The notes under the pieces are model-generated. The model was not told the origin of the DNA. It searched no databases and saw only the letters and a list, made by a program, of their open reading frames with translations. A DNA stretch of 9,257 nt from Beijerinckiaceae bacterium (GTDB lineage: Bacteria; Pseudomonadota; Alphaproteobacteria; Rhizobiales; Beijerinckiaceae). Position 1 is the stretch's first letter. The number at the start of each line of letters is the position of its first letter. Of the stretch, positions 1-5,751 are shown one piece after another. Where the stretch lies: NCBI GenBank assembly GCA_947455285.1, contig CANGOK010000123.1, positions 1 to 9,257 on the forward strand, written 5' to 3'. A program made the position numbers and the translations under genes.

Positions 1-1215
1 CGCGCCGCCCGTGAACTCGCGCTCGCTCCGCCCGCGCGCAAGAACGCCGCGCTGAAGGTCGCGGCCGGGATTTTGCGCACCTCCGTCGCCGACGTGCTCG
101 CCGCCAACGCCCGGGACATGGAAGCCGCCGCCGCCGCTGGCGCCAGCAAGGCCAATCTCGACCGTCTGCTGCTCAACGAGGCGCGCGTCGAGGCCATGGC
201 AAAGGGGCTTGAGGACATCGCTGATCTTCCCGATCCCGTGGGCCGGGTTCTGGCCTCCTATGAGCGGCCCAATGGGCTGAAGATCGATCGCGTGGCGACG
301 CCGCTCGGCGTCATCGGCGTGATCTACGAGAGCCGTCCCAATGTGACGGCGGATGCGGGCGCGCTTTGCCTGAAAGCCGGGAACGCCGCGATCCTGCGCG
401 GTGGCTCCGACAGTTTCCATTCTTCGCGCATCATCCACGCCTGCCTTGTCGAAGGTCTGCGCACGGCGGGCTTGCCCGACGCTGCGATTTCGCTGGTCCC
501 CACGCGCGACCGGGCGGCGGTCGGCGAAATGCTCAAGGGGCTTGGCGGCAATGTCGACGTCATCGTGCCGCGTGGCGGGCGCAGCCTTGTCGAGCGCGTG
601 CAGGAAGATGCGCGCGTGCCTGTCTTCGCTCATCTTGAAGGCATCGTGCATGTCTACGTCGACGCCGCGGCCGATCTTGAAAAGGCGAAGTCGCTCGTCC
701 TGAACTCCAAGCTGCGGCGCACGGGCATTTGCGGCGCTGCCGAGACCATGCTGGTCGACGAGGCTGTGGCGGACACCCATCTTGCGCCGCTCGTGACCAT
801 GCTGCTCGACAAGGGCTGCGAGGTTCGCGGCGACGAGCTTGTCCGCAAGGTCGATCCGCGCGTGAAGGACGCGACCGAGGCCGATTGGCATACCGAATAT
901 CTTGAAGCCATCATTTCCGTGAAGGTCGTAAAGGGCCTGCAGGCCGCCATGGACCATATCGGCACTTATGGCTCGCATCACACCGATTGCATCATCACCG
1001 AGTCGCAACAGGCGGCCGAGCGCTTCCTCGCGGAGGTGGATTCAGCCATCGTGCTGCATAACGCCTCGACGCAGTTCGCAGACGGCGGGGAGTTCGGGTT
1101 CGGCGGCGAGATCGGCATCGCGACGGGTCGGATGCATGCGCGTGGACCCGTGGGTCTCGAACAGCTCTGCTCATTCAATTACCGCGTGCGCGGCGACGGC
1201 CAGACCCGTCCCTGA
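1..1215 (+). CDS. proA: Gamma-glutamyl phosphate reductase ProA (5'-truncated)
   Basis: This enzyme reduces gamma-glutamyl phosphate with NADPH to glutamate-5-semialdehyde in cytoplasmic proline synthesis. The reading frame is open from base 1, so the start codon lies upstream; about 404 residues are visible, and the family is usually around 420-430. The TTG at 73 is internal, because the codons before it already read as ProA (RAARELALAPPARKNAALK). Family signatures are clear: 'GVIYESRPNVT' near visible residue 110, followed by 'LCLKAGNAAILRGG', and 'KLRRTGICGAAETML' with the catalytic cysteine at codon 730-732 (visible residue 244). Near the C-terminus 'FGFGGEIGIATGRMHARGPVGLEQL' type sequence is typical of the aldehyde-dehydrogenase fold of ProA. 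In related genomes proB usually lies just upstream and nadD just downstream; here two other genes separate proA from nadD. The identification is very secure. Confidence 0.97.
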   Translation, partial: RAARELALAPPARKNAALKVAAGILRTSVADVLAANARDMEAAAAAGASKANLDRLLLNEARVEAMAKGLEDIADLPDPVGRVLASYERPNGLKIDRVATPLGVIGVIYESRPNVTADAGALCLKAGNAAILRGGSDSFHSSRIIHACLVEGLRTAGLPDAAISLVPTRDRAAVGEMLKGLGGNVDVIVPRGGRSLVERVQEDARVPVFAHLEGIVHVYVDAAADLEKAKSLVLNSKLRRTGICGAAETMLVDEAVADTHLAPLVTMLLDKGCEVRGDELVRKVDPRVKDATEADWHTEYLEAIISVKVVKGLQAAMDHIGTYGSHHTDCIITESQQAAERFLAEVDSAIVLHNASTQFADGGEFGFGGEIGIATGRMHARGPVGLEQLCSFNYRVRGDGQTRP

Positions 1216-1228
1216 TCTGCTGGGCGCT

Positions 1229-1257
1229 CTTTGCAAATCCATCGTTTGGGTCATAAT
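1229..1257 (+). promoter_or_regulatory. Candidate sigma-70-type promoter of the VOC dioxygenase gene
   Basis: The short gap after proA contains a -35-like TTTGCA (1230-1235), or TTGCAA one base later, and a -10-like CATAAT (1252-1257) that matches five of six consensus positions. The spacer is 15-16 bases, slightly short. Transcription would begin near 1264, about 30 bases before the ATG at 1296. The -10 box lies inside the inverted repeat at 1242-1268, which suggests repression or other control. This is inferred from sequence only. Confidence 0.4.
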
Positions 1258-1268
1258 GGCCCAAACGA
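1242..1268. promoter_or_regulatory. Perfect 9-bp inverted repeat, candidate operator
   Basis: The arms TCGTTTGGG (1242-1250) and CCCAAACGA (1260-1268) are perfect reverse complements around a 9-base centre, TCATAATGG. The centre can add a G-T and two further pairs, so the element could also fold as an RNA hairpin. No T-run follows, so it is a poor intrinsic terminator for proA. The dyad covers the -10-like CATAAT and sits 27 bases before the dioxygenase ATG, the position expected for the operator of a dimeric repressor (for example MarR, TetR or GntR type). No regulator gene is present in the window. Confidence 0.5.
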
Positions 1269-1295
1269 AACAATGGATGCGGGAGGGTGTGCGCA

Positions 1296-2243
1296 ATGAT
1301 CAAGGTGCAGGATATCGTCTATGTCGTCCATCGCGCGCCCGATCTTGAGCTTCATGCGAAGTTCCTGACCGATTTTGGCCTGGTCGAAGTCCAGCGCACA
1401 GCCGACCGGCTCTATATGCGCGGCGCGGGCGCCTATCCCTTCATCCATGTGACTGAACTTGGCGAACCGGGCTTTGCGGGCGTCGCCATGCTGGCGGGTT
1501 CTGCTGCTGAGCTTGAGGAGGCGAGCCGCTTGCCGGGCGCATCGGCCATTGAGGCCGTCGAAGGGCCCGGTGGCTGCCAGCGGGTGCGGCTGACGGCGCC
1601 CGATGGCTACCGGGTGGACCTCGTCCACGGCATGACGCTGGTTGATCCCCTGCCGCTGCGGTCGCCTCTGCCGGTCAACTTCGCCTATCAGAAACAACGC
1701 GTGAAGAGCTTCCAGCGCCCGGATCACGAACCCGCGCAAATCGTGCGGCTTGGCCATTGTGTGCTGAAGTTTAGCGATGGCGACGCCGGCGCGAAGTGGT
1801 TTCGCGAGACCCTTGGCATGATCGTCACCGACCGGCTGCATGCGCCCGGCGATCAGGCGGCGACGCTGGGTAATTTCCTGCGCTGCGACCGGGGTGACCG
1901 CCCGGCCGATCATCACACGATTTTCGCCCTGAACACACCCGGCGACATCAATGTCCACCACGTCTCTTTCGAAGTGCAGGACCCGGACGCAGTCCATATT
2001 GGTCATGAATGGATGAGGGAGAAGGGTCACAAACTCGCCTGGGGCGTGGGCCGCCATCTGCTGGGCAGTCAGGTCTTCGATTACTGGCGCAGCCCCTGGG
2101 GCTATATGTTCGAACATTACGCCGATGGCGATCTGCTGACGGCGGACATGCCAGCGGGCGATTATCCCGCCACGGAAGAAAATCTCGCCCAGTGGGGGCC
2201 GGCGCTGGCGCCTCGCTTCTTCGAATCCGTTGTGGTCGATTAG
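1296..2243 (+). CDS. VOC-family protein, probable type I extradiol ring-cleavage dioxygenase
   Basis: This 315-residue protein has two vicinal-oxygen-chelate domains (about 1-130 and 148-290), the size and build of two-domain type I extradiol dioxygenases such as BphC. The C-terminal domain keeps every residue expected at the active site: metal ligands His154 ('LGHCVL'), His222 ('VHHVSFEV') and Glu273 ('MFEHY'), with His207 ('DHHTIF'), His254 ('GRH') and Tyr263 ('FDYW') matching His195, His241 and Tyr250 of BphC at nearly identical spacing. From family knowledge it would cleave a catechol-like substrate with Fe(II) or Mn(II); the actual substrate cannot be read here, since no other aromatic-degradation gene is nearby. 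ATG 1296 is chosen because GGGAGGG (1281-1287) lies 8 bases before it; the in-frame GTG at 1287 overlaps that site. It probably has its own promoter with an inverted repeat. A non-catalytic VOC role is less likely, given the intact ligands. Confidence 0.85.
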   Translation: MIKVQDIVYVVHRAPDLELHAKFLTDFGLVEVQRTADRLYMRGAGAYPFIHVTELGEPGFAGVAMLAGSAAELEEASRLPGASAIEAVEGPGGCQRVRLTAPDGYRVDLVHGMTLVDPLPLRSPLPVNFAYQKQRVKSFQRPDHEPAQIVRLGHCVLKFSDGDAGAKWFRETLGMIVTDRLHAPGDQAATLGNFLRCDRGDRPADHHTIFALNTPGDINVHHVSFEVQDPDAVHIGHEWMREKGHKLAWGVGRHLLGSQVFDYWRSPWGYMFEHYADGDLLTADMPAGDYPATEENLAQWGPALAPRFFESVVVD

Positions 2244-2263
2244 GGAAAGGCCCCTTCCGGGCA

Positions 2264-2274
2264 GGATAAATAAT
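2264..2274 (+). promoter_or_regulatory. Weak candidate -10 region upstream of the cold-shock gene
   Basis: An AT-rich island stands out in the 109-base gap between the dioxygenase and the cold-shock gene: GGATAAATAAT, with AATAAT at 2269-2274 matching five of six -10 positions. I see no good -35 at 16-18 bases upstream. If used, it would give a leader of roughly 70 bases before the csp ATG. Cold-shock genes often have their own promoter and a structured leader, but no known cold-box sequence is recognisable here. Confidence 0.3.
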
Positions 2275-2352
2275 CCTTCTCGCCTCATGGCAATTTCGTC
2301 GCCAACCCTATTTCCGACTCCGGAGAGGGCCGACTAGACGATTGGAAATTTC

Positions 2353-2562
2353 ATGGCTACGGGCAAAGTGAAATGGTTCAACAATCAGAAAGGCTTCGGA
2401 TTCATCCAGCCTGACGATGGCGGAAACGACGTCTTCGTTCACATCAGCGCCGTCGAGCGGGCGGGCATGTCCACCTTGAACGAGGGCGACAAGATTTCCT
2501 ACGAACTTGTCGCCGACAAGCGTAGCGGCAAGATGAGCGCCGACAGCCTGAAGAAAATCTGA
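2353..2562 (+). CDS. CspA-family cold-shock protein
   Basis: This is a 69-residue single cold-shock domain, the usual length for bacterial Csp proteins. RNP1 is seen as KGFGFI (residues 13-18) and RNP2 as VFVHI (27-31), with the family opening 'GKVKWFN' and the aromatic residues Trp8, Phe15, Phe17, Phe28 and His30 that stack on single-stranded RNA or DNA. Such proteins act as cytoplasmic RNA chaperones, preventing secondary structure during cold adaptation or stationary phase; which condition induces this one cannot be told. ATG 2353 is preceded by GGA at 2344-2346, a weak ribosome binding site with suitable spacing. It lies 109 bases after the dioxygenase and 98 bases before nadD, so it is probably transcribed by itself. 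No clear intrinsic terminator follows; only an imperfect GC hairpin with a long loop is seen at 2569-2597. Confidence 0.95.
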   Translation: MATGKVKWFNNQKGFGFIQPDDGGNDVFVHISAVERAGMSTLNEGDKISYELVADKRSGKMSADSLKKI

Positions 2563-2660
2563 GCTTTTCGCCGCTTTTCCGGCTGCGCTTTGCGGCGCGG
2601 TGGGCCTTTCCCTGCGCATCCCCCTTGCGCTGAAGCTCGCGTCTCGTCATTTTGACGGAA

Positions 2661-3329
2661 ATGAGCATAACTGGAAGGCCTCTCTCCGCACCGCCGTCCG
2701 CCCAAGGGCGGAGCGCTCCCGTGCGCCTTCCGGCTTACGCTCCAGGAATGCGCATCGGGCTCTTTGGCGGCACCTTCAATCCACCCCATGCGGGCCATCG
2801 GCTCGTCAGCACGATCGCGCTCGCCCGGCTTGGCCTTGATCAGATCTGGTGGCTGGTGACGCCGGGCAATCCGTTGAAGGAAAACGGCGGACTGCCGCCT
2901 CTCGAACAGCGCATGGCCGCAGCCGAGACGATGGCGGATCATCCTCGCATCATCGTGACTGGCCTCGAGGCGCAGATCGGCACCCGCTACACCTATGACA
3001 CCATCGCCTGGCTGACCCGGCGCTGTCCCGGCGTGCGCTTCGTCTGGATCATGGGGGCGGACAATCTGGCGAGCTTCCACCGGTGGCAGCATTGGCGCGA
3101 CATCGCCGACATGATCCCCATCGCCGTGATCGATCGGCCTGGCTCCACCCTGAAGGCGACCAACAGCCCCGCAGGGGCCTGGCTCACCCCTCATAGGCTC
3201 GATGAAACGGATGGACGGCTGCTCGCGCAGGCCCGCGCGCCCGCCTTCGTCTTCATCCACGCCAAGCGTTCTGACCTGTCCTCGACCGAGCTCAGGCGTC
3301 GGGGTGAGACGCTCGCGCCCGGAAATTAA
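2661..3329 (+). CDS. nadD: Nicotinate-nucleotide adenylyltransferase NadD
   Basis: NadD transfers AMP from ATP to nicotinate mononucleotide, giving deamido-NAD in cytoplasmic NAD synthesis. The nucleotidyltransferase signature is complete: 'GGTFNPPHAGH' at residues 36-46 with the ATP-binding HxGH, 'WWLVTPGNPLK' following, the 'WIMGADNLASFHRW' block in mid-protein, and 'SSTELR' (207-212), the C-terminal ISSTxIR-type motif. From ATG 2661 the protein has 222 residues. This start leaves about 29 residues before the core 'MRIGLFGG', a leader ending 'RLPAYAPGMRIG', which resembles rhizobial NadD proteins. An in-frame TTG at 2652 would add three residues. ATG 2748, directly before the core, has AGGA only one base upstream and is less likely. 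It is followed by rsfS and rlmH, the usual partners, and probably co-transcribed with them. Confidence 0.94.
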   Translation: MSITGRPLSAPPSAQGRSAPVRLPAYAPGMRIGLFGGTFNPPHAGHRLVSTIALARLGLDQIWWLVTPGNPLKENGGLPPLEQRMAAAETMADHPRIIVTGLEAQIGTRYTYDTIAWLTRRCPGVRFVWIMGADNLASFHRWQHWRDIADMIPIAVIDRPGSTLKATNSPAGAWLTPHRLDETDGRLLAQARAPAFVFIHAKRSDLSSTELRRRGETLAPGN

Positions 3330-3387
3330 GGCCTCGCACGCAATCGAGGTTGAATTTTTCGCGGTTTGGGACCACAGTGCTTCCGTG

Positions 3388-3401
3388 CCGGCGCATGCCG
3401 G
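3388..3401 (+). other. Small GC hairpin next to the rsfS ribosome binding site
   Basis: CCGGC (3388-3392) and GCCGG (3397-3401) form a perfect 5-bp stem with a GCAT loop, ending four bases before AGGAG at 3406-3410. The stem could limit or position ribosome access at rsfS. It has no T-run, so it is not a terminator. Short stems are common in GC-rich DNA, so function is uncertain. Confidence 0.25.
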
Positions 3402-3411
3402 TGACAGGAGC

Positions 3412-3849
3412 ATGAAGGCGCTGAGACCCACGATGAACTCCGAAGCGAGCGTTGCGCCGCTTCACCCGGTGAATGGTTCTGCACCCGACACCGGCCAACT
3501 CGTGCGGACCGTCCTGCACAGCCTCGAAGACGCCAAGGCTGAAGATCTCGTCTCGATCGACCTGCATGGCAAGACCTCCATCGCCGATCTCATGATCGTG
3601 GCGACGGGGCGCTCTAGCACGCATGTCGGCGCGATCGCTGACCGCGTCGTCAAGGCCTGCAAGGAAGCGGGCGCCCAGACCCCCAAGGTCGAGGGCCTGC
3701 CGCATTGTGATTGGGTTCTGGTCGATGTCGGCGATGTCATCGTCCATATTTTCCGGCCTGAAGTGCGTGCGTTCTACAATCTGGAAAAGATGTGGGGCGG
3801 CGACAGGCCGGGCGAGCGGAGCCCGCAGGGCGCACGCGCCGCCGGTTAA
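3412..3849 (+). CDS. rsfS: Ribosomal silencing factor RsfS
   Basis: RsfS binds ribosomal protein uL14 on the 50S subunit and blocks joining of the 30S subunit, reducing translation in stationary phase or starvation. The 145-residue product carries the DUF143/Iojap domain at about 30-128: 'DAKAEDLVSIDLHGKTSIAD', 'VATGRSSTHVGAIAD', 'HCDWVLVDVGDVIVHIF' (98-114) and the C-terminal 'RAFYNLEKMW' (119-128). The start is uncertain. ATG 3412 has AGGAG only one base upstream, which is unusually tight, while ATG 3433 (138 residues) has only a weak GAG at suitable distance. The frame is also open far upstream into nadD, but that part is not RsfS-like. The gene starts 82 bases after nadD and ends 15 bases before rlmH, consistent with one operon. 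The GC-rich C-terminal tail after residue 128 is not conserved in the family as I know it. Confidence 0.93.
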   Translation: MKALRPTMNSEASVAPLHPVNGSAPDTGQLVRTVLHSLEDAKAEDLVSIDLHGKTSIADLMIVATGRSSTHVGAIADRVVKACKEAGAQTPKVEGLPHCDWVLVDVGDVIVHIFRPEVRAFYNLEKMWGGDRPGERSPQGARAAG

Positions 3850-3864
3850 GCGGCGCGGCTGCCC

Positions 3865-4347
3865 ATGCGTCTCATGTTGATCGCCATTGGGCGGCTGAAG
3901 GCCGGGCCCGAACGTGAGCTTTGCGCGCGCTATATGGAGCGCGCCGCCGCCGCCGCGCGCAGCGTGGGCCTCACTGGCGTCGAACTTCGCGAAATCGAAG
4001 AGGGCAGGGCGCGTCGCCCGGAAGACCGCAAGGCCGAGGAAGCGCGCGCACTGATGGCGCTCGTGCCGCCGGGCGCGCGGCTGATCCTGCTCGATGAGCG
4101 GGGCAAATCGATTGGCAGCGAGGCTTTCGCTGAGGACATGGGCCGCGCCCGGGACGCGGGAGCCCCCGCCCTTGTTCTCGCGCTTGGTGGACCGGACGGC
4201 TTTGATCCCGCCTTGCGGGGGCAGGCTGCTCTGGTGCTCGCCTTCGGCGCCATGACCTGGCCCCATCAACTCGCGCGGATCATGGCCGCCGAGCAGATCT
4301 ACCGCGCCATCACCATTCTGGCGGGCCATCCCTACCACCGGGTCTAG
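3865..4347 (+). CDS. rlmH: 23S rRNA pseudouridine-1915 N3-methyltransferase RlmH
   Basis: RlmH is a SPOUT-fold, SAM-dependent enzyme that methylates pseudouridine 1915 in helix 69 of 23S rRNA on the assembled 70S ribosome. The 160-residue length and motifs are typical: N-terminal 'IAIGRLKAGPE' (6-16), 'LDERGK' (76-81), the SAM-binding 'LGGPDG' (107-112), 'WPHQL' (132-136), 'EQIYRA' (143-148) and the C-terminal 'GHPYHRV' (154-160), part of the trefoil knot and active site. ATG 3865 is chosen because 'MRLMLIAIGRLK' matches family N-termini; ATG 3874 would remove three residues. No strong ribosome binding site precedes it, so it may rely on translation coupled from rsfS, which ends 15 bases upstream. 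Confidence 0.96.
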   Translation: MRLMLIAIGRLKAGPERELCARYMERAAAAARSVGLTGVELREIEEGRARRPEDRKAEEARALMALVPPGARLILLDERGKSIGSEAFAEDMGRARDAGAPALVLALGGPDGFDPALRGQAALVLAFGAMTWPHQLARIMAAEQIYRAITILAGHPYHRV

Positions 4348-4437
4348 TTTTTGCGGCCCTTGCCGCGCCCGCGCCACACTCGTACAGCTTGGTAAGGTCC
4401 GAATCGCCCCGTTCTCCAGAGGTCGCGCCTGAACCGC

Positions 4438-5751
4438 TTGTCCGTAATCTGCTCCGTCTTGCTCGCAACGGCTTTCGCCGGCGCGTCGGCGTTATTTGCG
4501 GGCGTCGCCTTGGGCCAGACGGCGGAAGACCTGCGCCAGCAGCTCGACAAGGGGCAGAGCGATCTGCGCACCGTAGAAGAGTCCCGGCAGGCTGCCGAGG
4601 AGCAGCGGCGCAAGATCGAGACTGAGGTTGAGCTGATTCGCAACGATCGCGCTCGCTTGACTGGCGCGCTGATTGAAACCACCGCGCGGGCGCGGGCGGG
4701 CGAAGGCCGCATCGCGGAGATCGAGGCGCGGCTTGCGACGTCTCAGGCGAGCGAAACGGCCATTCGCCGTTCCCTCGAAAGCCGCCGCGGCGTCATCGCT
4801 GATGTCCTCGCAGCCTTGCAGCGTATGGGCCGCCGCCCCCCGCCCGCCGTGCTGGTGCGCCCCGAAGATATGCTTGAGGCGATCCGCACCTCGATGCTGC
4901 TGGGCGCGGTCGTGCCGGAGTTGCGTACCGAAACCGAGGCGCTCGCCTCCGACCTTGGCGATCTCGTGCAGGCCCGCACCGCCATCGTCACTGAGGCTGA
5001 GGCCCTGCGCAAGGAACTTGCGAGCCTCGCCATTGAGCGCGAACGGGTCGCCGCCCTCGTCGAGGCGCGCCAGAAGACTCTCGCAGAAGCTGAAAAGGCG
5101 TTGGCTGGCGAGCGAGCGCGTGCGAGCGATCTCGCCCGTCAGGCTGGCGACCTTAAGGAACTCATCATGCGCATGGAGAGCGATGTCGCCTCCGCAATGC
5201 GTGGAGCTGAAGCCGCGCGACGCGCCGACGAAGAGCAGCGGCTTGAAACGCGTCCACGCACGGCTTCGCTTCCCTTCAAGGATGCGGCGAGGCTCGCCCC
5301 CGCCATTCCTTTCGCGCAGGCGCGCGGCCTCTTGCCCCTGCCTGTTAGCGGTTCGCTGGTCAAAGCCTATGGGTCGCCTGATGGATTTGGCGGCGCGGAG
5401 AAGGGGCTTTCCCTTGCGGCCCGGCCGCGCGCGGTCGTGGCTTCCCCTAGCGATGGCTGGATCGCATTCTCAGGGCCATATCGGACTTACGGACAACTCT
5501 TGATCATCAATGCGGGCGGGGGCTACTATATTGTTCTGGCCGGTATGGACCGGATCAATGTCGAGGTGGGTCAGTTCGTCCTGACCGGAGAGCCCATCGC
5601 CGTAATGGGCGACGGCTCGGCGAAGACGGCGGCGGCGATTGCAATTGGCGCGACGCAGCCCATTCTATATGTTGAGTTTCGGAAAGACGGGACTGCAATC
5701 GATCCTGGCCCATGGTGGGCTAGATCGGAGCTGGAAAAGGTTCGCGGATAA
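4438..5751 (+). CDS. EnvC-like murein hydrolase activator with degenerate LytM/M23 domain
   Basis: This 437-residue protein is probably periplasmic. It has a hydrophobic signal segment (about 4-25, possible cleavage after 'ALG' at 24-26), a long Arg/Glu/Ala-rich coiled coil (about 27-270), and a C-terminal LytM (M23-type) domain (about 300-430). The zinc ligands of active M23 peptidases are missing: the HxxxD region reads 'KGLSLAARP' (Lys at 322) and the usual HxH reads 'LYVEFRKDG'. From EnvC and NlpD knowledge, such domains activate N-acetylmuramoyl-L-alanine amidases at division rather than cut murein themselves. No ATG is available: the frame has a stop at 4393, and the only plausible starts are TTG 4438 or CTG 4429. 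The CTG has AGAGG (4418-4422) six bases upstream and would add 'NR', giving the positive charge the signal peptide otherwise lacks. Its stop overlaps the ctpA start (TAATG), so the two are translationally coupled. Confidence 0.87.
   Translation: MSVICSVLLATAFAGASALFAGVALGQTAEDLRQQLDKGQSDLRTVEESRQAAEEQRRKIETEVELIRNDRARLTGALIETTARARAGEGRIAEIEARLATSQASETAIRRSLESRRGVIADVLAALQRMGRRPPPAVLVRPEDMLEAIRTSMLLGAVVPELRTETEALASDLGDLVQARTAIVTEAEALRKELASLAIERERVAALVEARQKTLAEAEKALAGERARASDLARQAGDLKELIMRMESDVASAMRGAEAARRADEEQRLETRPRTASLPFKDAARLAPAIPFAQARGLLPLPVSGSLVKAYGSPDGFGGAEKGLSLAARPRAVVASPSDGWIAFSGPYRTYGQLLIINAGGGYYIVLAGMDRINVEVGQFVLTGEPIAVMGDGSAKTAAAIAIGATQPILYVEFRKDGTAIDPGPWWARSELEKVRG

Noticed and set aside
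1251..2288. 345-codon open frame on the - strand opposite the dioxygenase gene
   Set aside because: No recognisable protein family; it lies opposite a + strand gene with intact active-site residues. Long antisense frames are common in GC-rich coding DNA.
2569..2597. Possible terminator after the cold-shock gene (CGCCGC/GCGGCG)
   Set aside because: Stem of only six pairs with a 17-base loop and no T-run afterwards.
3332..3359. CCTCG/CGAGG stem followed by TTGAATTTTT between nadD and rsfS
   Set aside because: Five-bp stem with an 8-base loop, and the T-run begins several bases after the stem; too weak to call a terminator within a conserved gene pair.
3202..3411. Upstream in-frame extension of rsfS overlapping the 3' end of nadD
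   Set aside because: The extension is not RsfS-like, overlaps a well-conserved NadD C-terminus, and a better-placed ATG exists downstream.
2499..3431. 310-codon open frame on the - strand across nadD
   Set aside because: Shadow of nadD; composition is Arg/Gly/Ala-rich without motifs.
4349..4367. GC hairpin GCGGC/GCCGC with a T-run after rlmH
   Set aside because: The T-run comes before the stem, not after it, so it cannot act as an intrinsic terminator on the + strand.
3292..4377. 361-codon open frame on the - strand across rsfS and rlmH
   Set aside because: Mirrors two certain + strand genes and shows no domain signature.
4673..5503. 276-codon open frame in a second + frame inside the EnvC-like gene
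   Set aside because: Arg/Ser/Pro-rich translation with no domain; the true frame has a signal peptide, coiled coil and LytM domain.
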